A stretch of DNA of 64,000 nucleotides from Alcanivorax sp. REN37 (lineage in GTDB: Bacteria; Pseudomonadota; Gammaproteobacteria; Pseudomonadales; Alcanivoracaceae): assembly GCF_041102775.1 (NCBI RefSeq), contig NZ_JBGCUO010000001.1, forward strand, positions 2,170,001 through 2,234,000, in the 5' to 3' direction. The position numbers were made by a program, and so were the translations under genes. Numbering within the stretch: the stretch's first letter is position 1; every line of letters begins with the position of its first letter. Below the pieces are notes generated by a model that saw only the letters and a program-made list of their open reading frames with translations, did no database searches and had not been told where the DNA came from. Positions 43,605-51,076 of the stretch are shown here, piece after piece.

Positions 43605-43684
43605 GCTTTGTAAAACCGGCCCTGCGGCGATTGACTTTTCCCAACCCACCAAACACCACAGCTCGTGTCTGACGGACATCAAAA

Positions 43685-43700
43685 ACACAACATATAGTGG
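43685..43700. promoter_or_regulatory. NrdR box 2
   Basis: ACACAACATATAGTGG repeats box 1 with one changed base. Boxes 1 and 2 start 168 bases apart, close to sixteen helical turns, so they face the same side of the DNA. Confidence 0.8.
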
Positions 43701-43828
43701 CAAAGAAATACATCGTCAGGAGTGGAAACCCGCTCCGCGCGGTAGTAGTCTTGGCCCACCGCCTCGTCGGACAGGGTTTCGCCGGCGTGCATTGAGGCGA
43801 CCGGAGCGTCGGCAAGCAGTCCGGCGCG

Positions 43829-43844
43829 ACACTATATATTGTGG
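43829..43844. promoter_or_regulatory. NrdR box 3
   Basis: ACACTATATATTGTGG fits the NrdR consensus with the same ends. It is the box nearest to nrdA (170 bases from its ATG) and contains TATATT, which could serve as a -10 element, so NrdR binding here would block the promoter. Confidence 0.8.
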
Positions 43845-44013
43845 TATGGTGCCGCCCCCCGCGCGGTAGGCCACCATGCAGTCCCAGCAGCATCGCTGGT
43901 TTTCCGGCCCGCGCAGACAACGAAATCATCGCCAGACGGCCCTGTCGCGCGACCCACGCCGGTCCCGACACGCGGTCCGCCGCGCCTACATATATTAAGG
44001 AGAGTGACCGATC

Positions 44014-46884
44014 ATGCAGACGGATCCCCAGACCCAGGCCTCCACTTCCCCGACCCCCATGGATCCGGCTCAGGACGGCACCCTCAGCACCACCGCACCG
44101 GGCCAGATCCGCGTGATCAAGCGCAACGGTAAAGTGGTCGCCTACACCGACGACAAGATTACCGTGGCCATCACCAAGGCGTTCCTAGCGGTAGAAGGCG
44201 GCACCGCTGCCGCGTCCTCGCGCATCCACGAAGTGGTCGCCGAGCTGACCAGCCAGGTCACCGACACCTTCAAGCGGCGCCTACCGTCCGGCGGCACCAT
44301 CCATATTGAAGAAATTCAGGACCAGGTAGAGCTGTCGCTGATGCGCCACGGCGAGCACAAGGTTGCCCGCAGTTACGTGCTGTACCGCGAAGAGCAGGCG
44401 CGCAAGCGCGCGCAAGACAATCCGGCCGCCGACAACCAAAGCGGTATCACCGTGACCATGGAAGACGGCTCGCGCCAAGCGCTCGACATGGGCCGCTTGG
44501 AAGCGCTGATCCGCGCTGCCTGTGCCGACCTCGACGACGTGCAGCCGGAGCGCATCATCAATGAGACGGTGAAGAACCTGTACGACGGCGTCACCATCGG
44601 CGACGTCAACACCTCTATGGTGATGACCGCCCGCACCCTGATTGAACAAGAACCGAACTACACCTACGTTACCGCCCGCCTGCTGATGGACAGCCTGCGC
44701 GCCGAAGCGCTGCAGTTCCTTGGTGTGGCGGACCGCGCCGACCAAGCGGAGATGGCATCGCTCTACAGCGACACCCTGAAAGCCTACGTTGCGCGCGGCA
44801 TTGAGCTGGAGCTGCTGGACCCGAAACTGGCCGAGTTCGACCTCGACCGTCTCGGCCAAGCGCTCAAGGGCGACCGCGATGGCCTGTTCACCTACCTCGG
44901 CCTGCAGACCCTGTACGACCGTTACTTCCTGCACAGCAACGAGGTGCGCTTCGAACTGCCGCAGTGCTTCTTCATGCGCGTGGCCATGGGTCTGTCCATC
45001 AATGAGGACGACCGCGAAGCACGCGCGATCGAGTTCTACGAACTGATCTCCAGCTTCGACTACATGTGCTCCACGCCGACGCTGTTCAACGCCGGCACCC
45101 TGCGTCCGCAGCTGTCCAGCTGCTACCTGACCACGGTGCCCGACGACCTGTCCGGCATTTACCATGCCATCCACGACAACGCCATGCTGTCCAAATTTGC
45201 CGGCGGCCTCGGTAACGACTGGACCCCGGTGCGCGCGCTGGGCTCCTACATCAAGGGCACCAACGGCAAGAGCCAGGGCGTGGTGCCGTTCCTGAAAGTG
45301 GTCAACGACACGGCGGTGGCGGTGAACCAAGGCGGCAAACGCAAGGGCGCAGTCTGTGCCTACTTGGAAACCTGGCACCTGGACATCGAAGAGTTCGTTG
45401 AGCTGCGCAAGAACACCGGTGATGACCGTCGCCGCACCCACGACATGAACACCGCCAACTGGATCCCGGACCTGTTCATGAAGCGGGTGTTGGAAGAACA
45501 GGAGTGGACGCTGTTCTCCCCCAACGATGTGCCGGAACTGCACGACCTGTACGGCACCGCGTTCGAGCAGAAGTACCTGGAATACGAAGCCAAGACCCGC
45601 AGCGGCGAACTGAAGCTGTTCAAGCGCATGCCGGCGCTGACGCTGTGGCGCAAGATGCTGTCGATGCTGTTTGAAACCGGCCACCCGTGGGTGACCTTCA
45701 AAGACCCGTGCAACCTGCGCAGCCCGCAGCAGCACGCCGGTGTGGTGCACTCTTCCAACCTGTGCACCGAGATCACCCTGAACACCAACGCCGAAGAAAT
45801 CGCGGTGTGCAACCTCGGCTCAATCAACTTGCCGCAGCACATCGGTGACAACGGCCTCGATCTGGTGAAGCTGGAAAACACCGTACGCACTGCAGTGCGC
45901 ATGCTCGACAACGTGATCGACATCAACTACTACAGCGTGCCGCAAGCCGAACGCTCCAACTTCCGCCACCGCCCGGTGGGCATGGGCGTGATGGGCTTCC
46001 AGGACGCACTGTACAAACAGCAGATCGCCTACGCCTCCGCGGCGGCGGTGGATTTCGCTGACCAGTCCATGGAAGCGATCAGCTACTACGCTATCCAAGC
46101 CTCCAGCAACCTGGCGGTAGAACGCGGCAGCTACTCCAGCTTCGACGGCTCGCTGTGGAGCCGCGGCATCCTGCCGATCGACTCCATTGCCCTGCTCGGC
46201 GAGCAGCGCGGCGAGGAATACCTGAAGATGGACCGCAGCCAGCGCTTGGATTGGGACAGCCTGCGCGAGCAGGTGAAAACCCAGGGCATGCGCAACTCCA
46301 ACGTGATGGCCATTGCCCCGACCGCCACCATCGCCAACATCACTGGCGTGTCGCAGTCGATCGAACCGACTTACCAGAACCTGTACGTGAAATCGAACCT
46401 GTCCGGCGAATTCACTGTGGTGAACCCGTACCTGGTGAACGACCTCAAAGCCCGCGGCCTGTGGGACAACGTGATGGTCAACGATCTCAAGTACTACGAC
46501 GGTTCAGTGCAGCCGATCGACCGGGTGCCGGCGGATCTCAAAGAGATGTACCGCACCGCCTTCGAAGTGGAGCCGCGCTGGCTGGTGGAAGCCGCCAGCC
46601 GCCGCCAGAAGTGGATCGACCAGGCGCAGTCGCTGAACCTGTATATCGCTGAAGCCAACGGCCGCAAACTGGACATCACCTACAAGATGGCATGGCTGAT
46701 GGGCCTGAAAACCACCTACTACCTGCGTGCCCTGAGCGCCACCACGGCGGAGAAATCCACCATCAACGACGGCCGCCTGAACGCAGTGGCTGCGGTGGCC
46801 GACAGCGGCGCCAGTTTCGATCAAGCGGCAGACGTACCGCTGGCCTGCTCCATCGACGATCCCGATTGCGAAGCCTGCCAGTAA
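44014..46884 (+). CDS. nrdA: Class Ia ribonucleoside-diphosphate reductase, alpha subunit
   Basis: NrdA reduces ribonucleoside diphosphates to deoxy forms with NrdB. The 956-aa protein is long because it has two N-terminal ATP-cone domains (about 30-130 and 145-230), as in Pseudomonas aeruginosa NrdA; the second may be inactive. Active-site features are SSCYLTT (redox Cys), NLCTEITLN (thiyl Cys584, Glu586), VCNLGS (second redox Cys), the radical-transfer Tyr902-Tyr903 in KTTYYLRAL, and tail CEAC (C952, C955). ATG 44014 follows AAGGAG by 11 bases. A stem-loop and then nrdB follow. NrdR boxes upstream indicate repression by NrdR. Confidence 0.96.
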   Translation: MQTDPQTQASTSPTPMDPAQDGTLSTTAPGQIRVIKRNGKVVAYTDDKITVAITKAFLAVEGGTAAASSRIHEVVAELTSQVTDTFKRRLPSGGTIHIEEIQDQVELSLMRHGEHKVARSYVLYREEQARKRAQDNPAADNQSGITVTMEDGSRQALDMGRLEALIRAACADLDDVQPERIINETVKNLYDGVTIGDVNTSMVMTARTLIEQEPNYTYVTARLLMDSLRAEALQFLGVADRADQAEMASLYSDTLKAYVARGIELELLDPKLAEFDLDRLGQALKGDRDGLFTYLGLQTLYDRYFLHSNEVRFELPQCFFMRVAMGLSINEDDREARAIEFYELISSFDYMCSTPTLFNAGTLRPQLSSCYLTTVPDDLSGIYHAIHDNAMLSKFAGGLGNDWTPVRALGSYIKGTNGKSQGVVPFLKVVNDTAVAVNQGGKRKGAVCAYLETWHLDIEEFVELRKNTGDDRRRTHDMNTANWIPDLFMKRVLEEQEWTLFSPNDVPELHDLYGTAFEQKYLEYEAKTRSGELKLFKRMPALTLWRKMLSMLFETGHPWVTFKDPCNLRSPQQHAGVVHSSNLCTEITLNTNAEEIAVCNLGSINLPQHIGDNGLDLVKLENTVRTAVRMLDNVIDINYYSVPQAERSNFRHRPVGMGVMGFQDALYKQQIAYASAAAVDFADQSMEAISYYAIQASSNLAVERGSYSSFDGSLWSRGILPIDSIALLGEQRGEEYLKMDRSQRLDWDSLREQVKTQGMRNSNVMAIAPTATIANITGVSQSIEPTYQNLYVKSNLSGEFTVVNPYLVNDLKARGLWDNVMVNDLKYYDGSVQPIDRVPADLKEMYRTAFEVEPRWLVEAASRRQKWIDQAQSLNLYIAEANGRKLDITYKMAWLMGLKTTYYLRALSATTAEKSTINDGRLNAVAAVADSGASFDQAADVPLACSIDDPDCEACQ

Positions 46885-46894
46885 TGTTGCCACC

Positions 46895-46922
46895 CCGCGG
46901 GCCGCTATCAGCGGCACCGCGG
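46895..46922 (+). promoter_or_regulatory. Stem-loop between nrdA and nrdB
   Basis: CCGCGG GCCGCT (46895-46906) pairs with AGCGGC, then CCGCGG (46910-46922), with loop ATC and one bulged A. This 12-bp hairpin has no T-run. It may set the nrdA:nrdB ratio by partial termination or mRNA processing. Confidence 0.5.
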
Positions 46923-46981
46923 CACAGCCGCCCGGCTGCAACCTTGCGCCGGGCCCGACTGACTGCTAAGGAGTATCCCTC

Positions 46982-48259
46982 ATGCTGAGCTGGGACGATT
47001 TCAATGCCGAAGAGAAGCCTGTCACGCGCCAGCCGGTTCCGCCCGCGGCACCGCAATCATCAGCTGCTACACCGGCGCCGCAGCCGGCTGCTGCAGCACC
47101 GGCTGCGCGAGCAGAAGATGCTGCTGGAGAACCGCGAGATCTGCGAGGAAGCAGCGACGACCCCAACGACCCCCTGTCCCGAGCCCGATCAGCCCTGAAA
47201 GACATGGATGTGTCGGAAGGCCTGTCCGAGCTGGAAGGTGCTGCCGGCCGCGTGCAGGTGGACGACAAGGCGATGATCAACTGCCGCGCCGACCTCAACC
47301 AGCTGGTGCCGTTCAAATACGACTGGGCCTGGCAGAAATACCTGGATGGCTGCTCCAACCACTGGATGCCCCAGGAAATCAACATGTCCGCCGACGTCGC
47401 CCTGTGGAAGAGCGCCGATGGCCTCACCGACGACGAGCGCCGCATCGTCAAGCGCTCACTGGGCTTCTTCTCCACCGCTGATTCGCTGGTGGCGAACAAC
47501 CTGGTGCTGGCCACCTATCGTCTGATCACCAACCCGGAATGCCGCCAGTACATCCTGCGCCAGGCGTTCGAGGAAGCGATCCATACCCACGCCTACCAGT
47601 ACTGCATCGAGTCACTGGGCATGGATGAAGGCGAGATCTTCAACATGTACCGCGAACTGCCGTCGGTGGCGCGCAAAGCGGCGTGGGGCATCAAGTACAC
47701 CCGCGAGCTGTCCGACCCGACCTTCAATACCGGCACCGTGGAAACCGACAAAGCACTGCTGCGTAACCTGATCGCGTTCTACAGCGTGCTGGAAGGCATC
47801 TTCTTCTACTGCGGCTTCAGCCAGATCCTGTCCATGGGCCGCCGCAACAAGATGACCGGCGTCGCCGAGCAGTTCCAGTACATCCTGCGTGACGAGTCCA
47901 TGCACGTGAACTTCGGCGTCGACGTGATCAACCAGATCAAACTCGAAAACCCGCATCTGTGGGACGCCGAAATGCGTGAGACCACCACCCAGATGATCCT
48001 CGAAGGCACCCAGCTGGAAATCGAATACGCCCGCGACTCAATGCCGCGCGGTGTGCTGGGCATGAACGCCAACATGATGGAAGAGTATCTGAAGTTCATC
48101 GCCAACCGCCGCTTCGCCCAACTGGGCCTGCCGGAGCAGTTCAAAGGTGTCACCAACCCGTTCCCGTGGATGAGTGAAATCATGGACCTGCGTAAAGAGA
48201 AGAACTTCTTTGAAACCCGCGTCATCGAGTACCAGACCGGCGGCTCGCTGAGCTGGTAA
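46982..48259 (+). CDS. nrdB: Class Ia ribonucleoside-diphosphate reductase, beta subunit
   Basis: NrdB carries the di-iron centre and tyrosyl radical. The 425-aa protein has a conserved start MLSWDDF, then an Ala/Pro-rich tail (about 15-50) and an acidic stretch before the ferritin-like fold begins near residue 90. Metal and radical residues are seen in EAIHTHAY (E198, H201, radical Tyr205), a Glu in LEGIFFY and E/H in [10 protein letters not shown]. The C-terminus is GSLSW, which should dock on NrdA. The N-terminal extension is also present in Pseudomonas NrdB but varies in sequence. AAGGAG lies 7 bases before ATG. A terminator follows. Confidence 0.96.
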   Translation: MLSWDDFNAEEKPVTRQPVPPAAPQSSAATPAPQPAAAAPAARAEDAAGEPRDLRGSSDDPNDPLSRARSALKDMDVSEGLSELEGAAGRVQVDDKAMINCRADLNQLVPFKYDWAWQKYLDGCSNHWMPQEINMSADVALWKSADGLTDDERRIVKRSLGFFSTADSLVANNLVLATYRLITNPECRQYILRQAFEEAIHTHAYQYCIESLGMDEGEIFNMYRELPSVARKAAWGIKYTRELSDPTFNTGTVETDKALLRNLIAFYSVLEGIFFYCGFSQILSMGRRNKMTGVAEQFQYILRDESMHVNFGVDVINQIKLENPHLWDAEMRETTTQMILEGTQLEIEYARDSMPRGVLGMNANMMEEYLKFIANRRFAQLGLPEQFKGVTNPFPWMSEIMDLRKEKNFFETRVIEYQTGGSLSW

Positions 48260-48278
48260 GGTTCTGTTGACCGTAAAA

Positions 48279-48303
48279 CAAGGCGCCGCGAGGCGCCTTG
48301 TTG
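48279..48303 (+). terminator. Intrinsic terminator after nrdB
   Basis: Stem CAAGGCGCC (48279-48287) / GGCGCCTTG (48292-48300), loop GCGA, followed by a short T-containing tail TTGCTGTT. Confidence 0.75.
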
Positions 48304-48401
48304 CTGTTGGCGCCTTCCCGACGGCGCTACCATCACTGCCACTGTCCGCGTGCGGACCCCGCCACCGCGCACGCGGCCCTCTCTGCCTCACAGGAGCGGC
48401 C

Positions 48402-49835
48402 ATGTTGAACGACGCTTACCCCTACTACCTCGGCAGCGAACCGCTGTTTGCTAATCAGGATCTTGCGGTCCACGACAAGTTCAGCGGCGAGCTGGCCACC
48501 CGGGTAGCGCTCGCCGATGCCAACGCCATCGACCTCGCCATCCGCGCCGCCCAGAAAGCGCAGCCGGCCATGGCCGCGCTGGCTGCCTACGAGCGGCGTG
48601 ACATCTTGCTCGACTGCGTGCAGCGGTTCGAGCAACGTGCCGAGGAACTGGCCCAGGCGCTGTGCATCGAGGCCGGCAAGCCGATCAAAGACGCGCGCGG
48701 TGAAGTGACGCGGCTGATCGACACCTTCCGCGTCGCCGCCGAGGAAGCGGTGCGCATCGACGGCGAGGCGCTGACGCTGGATATCGGGCCGCGCGCACGC
48801 GGCTACCGCGGCTATACCCGGCGCGTACCGGTGGGAGTGTGCTCGTTCATCTCACCGTTCAACTTCCCGCTCAACCTAGCCGCCCACAAGGTGGCGCCGG
48901 CCATTGCTGCGGGTTGCCCGTTCATTCTCAAGCCCGCTAGCCTGACGCCGGTGGGCGCACTGCTGATCGGTGAAGTGCTGGCCGCCACCGCGCTGCCCAA
49001 AGGCGCCTTCTCGATCCTGCCCTGTCACCGCGACGGCGCTGACTTGTTCACCACCGATGAGCGCCTCAAGCTGCTGTCGTTCACCGGCTCCCCCGACGTG
49101 GGCTGGGCGCTGAAGGCGCGCGCCGGCAAGAAAAAAGTGGTGCTGGAACTGGGCGGCAATGCCGCCTGTGTGGTGGACGCCGATGCCGACCTCGACGACG
49201 CCCTAGAGCGCATTCTGTTCGGTGCTTTTTACCAATCAGGGCAGAGCTGCATCGGTGTGCAGCGCATCTATGTGCACCACACCCTGTACGCCACGTTCCG
49301 CGATCGGCTGGTGGAAAAAACCCGTGCCTTGCGCAGCGGTGATCCGCGCGACGAAGACACCTTCATCGGCCCGATGATCACCGAAGACGAGGCCAAGCGA
49401 CTGGAGTCTTGGATCCGCGCGGCAGAAGCCGAAGGCGCTACGCTACTGTGCGGCGGCACCCGCGATGGCGCCATGCTGGCGCCGACTTTGCTGGAAAACG
49501 TGCCTGCCGGCTGTGCCGTGCGCGACGAAGAAGCCTTCGGCCCGGTGGCAGTGCTGGCACCGTTCGAGGATTTCGAGGCGATGCTGGATGAGGTGAACGA
49601 CAGCCGCTACGGCTTACAAGCCGGCATCTTCACCCGCGACCTCTACCGCGCCCAGCTGGCCTGGGAGCGCCTAGAAGTGGGCGGCGTGGTCATCGGCGAT
49701 GTGCCGTCTTGGCGGGTGGACAACATGCCCTATGGCGGCGTGAAGGACTCCGGCCTCGGTCGCGAAGGCGTGCGCTGGGCGATCCAAGACATGACCGAAG
49801 AACGACTGCTAGTGATCCGCACCCCCGGCGTTTGA
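48402..49835 (+). CDS. NAD(P)-dependent aldehyde dehydrogenase
   Basis: The 477-aa protein has the ALDH fold with the general base Glu249 in LELGGN, nucleophile Cys283 in GQSCIGVQ, the ISPFNFPLNLAAHKVAPAIAAG substrate tunnel segment and KPASLTPVG at the cofactor site. A closing DNMPYGGVKDSGLGREG completes the family pattern. It looks closest to the lactaldehyde/phosphonoacetaldehyde group, but the substrate is not certain. ATG 48402 has AGGAG 5 bases upstream. A strong terminator follows, so it is a single-gene unit. Confidence 0.85.
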   Translation: MLNDAYPYYLGSEPLFANQDLAVHDKFSGELATRVALADANAIDLAIRAAQKAQPAMAALAAYERRDILLDCVQRFEQRAEELAQALCIEAGKPIKDARGEVTRLIDTFRVAAEEAVRIDGEALTLDIGPRARGYRGYTRRVPVGVCSFISPFNFPLNLAAHKVAPAIAAGCPFILKPASLTPVGALLIGEVLAATALPKGAFSILPCHRDGADLFTTDERLKLLSFTGSPDVGWALKARAGKKKVVLELGGNAACVVDADADLDDALERILFGAFYQSGQSCIGVQRIYVHHTLYATFRDRLVEKTRALRSGDPRDEDTFIGPMITEDEAKRLESWIRAAEAEGATLLCGGTRDGAMLAPTLLENVPAGCAVRDEEAFGPVAVLAPFEDFEAMLDEVNDSRYGLQAGIFTRDLYRAQLAWERLEVGGVVIGDVPSWRVDNMPYGGVKDSGLGREGVRWAIQDMTEERLLVIRTPGV

Positions 49836-49838
49836 CAC

Positions 49839-49868
49839 AAAAAAGCCCGCCAAATGGCGGGCTCTTTT
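49839..49868. terminator. Bidirectional intrinsic terminator
   Basis: Stem AGCCCGCC (49844-49851) / GGCGGGCT (49856-49863), loop AAAT, with A-run and T5 flanks. It separates the aldehyde dehydrogenase and the nitronate monooxygenase genes. Confidence 0.9.
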
Positions 49869-49879
49869 TAACGCGCGAC

Positions 49880-50857
49880 TCAGTAATCCGCCGTGCTGTC
49901 GAGGAAGGCCGCTCGCGCCTCGCGAAACTCTGCGCGCAGTCGCTCTACCAAAACCTCGGTGGTGGGCACATCGACAATGCTACCCACCCCTTGGCCAGCG
50001 CCGAGAATGTCCTTCCACACCTTCACTTCGGTGTTGCCGCCGGAGCCGAAGTTCATCTTCGACGGGTCGGATTCCGGCAGGTTGGCCGGATCCATACCCG
50101 CTTCGACGATGGACGCACGCAGGTAGTTGCCGTGCACACCGGTGAACAGGTTGGAATAAACGATGTCTTCCGCCGCCGCGTCCACCAGCATGTTGCGGTA
50201 GCGATCGTCGGCGTTGGCCTCTTGAGTAGCGATGAAACGAGTGCCCATGTAGGCAAAGTCGGCGCCCATCGCCAGCGCGCCGGCCACCGCATGGCCATTG
50301 GCCAACGACCCGGACAGGATCACGGTGCCGTCGAACCATTCCTTCACTTCGCGCAGCAGCGCAAACGGGCTCTGGGTACCAGCATGGCCGCCAGCGCCGC
50401 TGGCCACCAAAATCAAGCCGTCGACGCCGAGGCTAGCAGCTTTGCGCGCATGGCGTTGGTTGATCACATCGTGGAACACCAAACCGCCGTAGGAGTGCGC
50501 CGCATCGACCACTTCCTTGGACACCTGCAGGCTGGTGATGATGATCGGCACCTGCTCTTCCACACACACCTGCATGTCTTCCATCAGGCGATTGTTGGAG
50601 CCGTGGCAGATCTGGTTGACCGCAAACGGGGCCACCGGCTTGTCCGGGTTGGCAGCGGCGTATTCAGCCAGCTCGGTTTTGATGCGCCGGATCCACTCAC
50701 GCAGCTGTGATTGCGGGCGGGCGTTGAGCGCGGGAAACGAACCGACAATGCCGGCCTTGCACTGGGCAATCACCAGTTCCGGCCCGGACACGATGAACAT
50801 CGGCGAGCCGATCACCGGCAGTGACAGCCGGTCCTTGAACAATCCCGGTACAGCCAT
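49880..50857 (-). CDS. Nitronate monooxygenase (2-nitropropane dioxygenase family)
   Basis: This 325-aa FMN-binding TIM barrel has an N-terminal LPVIGSPMFIVSGPELVIAQCKAG, ALNARPQSQL, GLVFHDVINQRHARKAASLGVDGLI, the phosphate-binding GAGGHAG loop and a LSGSLANGHAVAGALAMGADFAYMGTRF segment. The enzymes oxidise nitronates, or in the PA1024-like branch reduce quinones with NADH. The exact substrate is uncertain. ATG 50857 is preceded by GAGGAG. Its upstream region is shared with the divergent acnA. Confidence 0.85.
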   Translation of the reverse strand: MAVPGLFKDRLSLPVIGSPMFIVSGPELVIAQCKAGIVGSFPALNARPQSQLREWIRRIKTELAEYAAANPDKPVAPFAVNQICHGSNNRLMEDMQVCVEEQVPIIITSLQVSKEVVDAAHSYGGLVFHDVINQRHARKAASLGVDGLILVASGAGGHAGTQSPFALLREVKEWFDGTVILSGSLANGHAVAGALAMGADFAYMGTRFIATQEANADDRYRNMLVDAAAEDIVYSNLFTGVHGNYLRASIVEAGMDPANLPESDPSKMNFGSGGNTEVKVWKDILGAGQGVGSIVDVPTTEVLVERLRAEFREARAAFLDSTADY

Positions 50858-51076
50858 GGGTCACTCCTCAATTGTCATTCTTCCCGGCCATAAGCGGCCG
50901 GTACGCAGCGATGTTAAGCCGCACGAATCTAGCAGATCAGTTGCAAAATGCCTCCGTTTTTCCTGGTGGCAGAGTCACTTTTTGTCAATCCGGGTGCGCG
51001 CTTCCACCTCTTTACAATCAGCCTTAAGCGTGGCAGGTACTATGGGGTCCCCGTCTGACCACGTAGGGAGATTGTG

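Larger units (their letters stand above)
43309..44013. promoter_or_regulatory. 705-bp nrdAB control region, shared with the divergent regulator gene
   Basis: No gene is credible here. The region carries three NrdR boxes and one perfect DnaA box (listed separately), and is studded with ATAT cores that stand out in GC-rich DNA. It must hold the nrdA promoter(s) and that of the RstA-like gene. The nrdA ribosome site AAGGAG is at 43997-44002, 11 bases from the ATG. Its size and box content suggest tight cell-cycle and nucleotide control of reductase synthesis. Confidence 0.75.

Noticed and set aside
43384-43971. Small open frames on both strands inside the nrdAB control region
   Set aside because: They cross NrdR and DnaA boxes, have no ribosome sites and no coding character.
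44281-45750. Minus-strand open frame (489 codons) over nrdA
   Set aside because: Antisense shadow of a highly conserved gene; composition is typical of a mirrored frame.
51011-51043. Promoter of acnA with TTTACA and TACTAT
   Set aside because: The spacing of 21 bases is too long for a sigma70 promoter.
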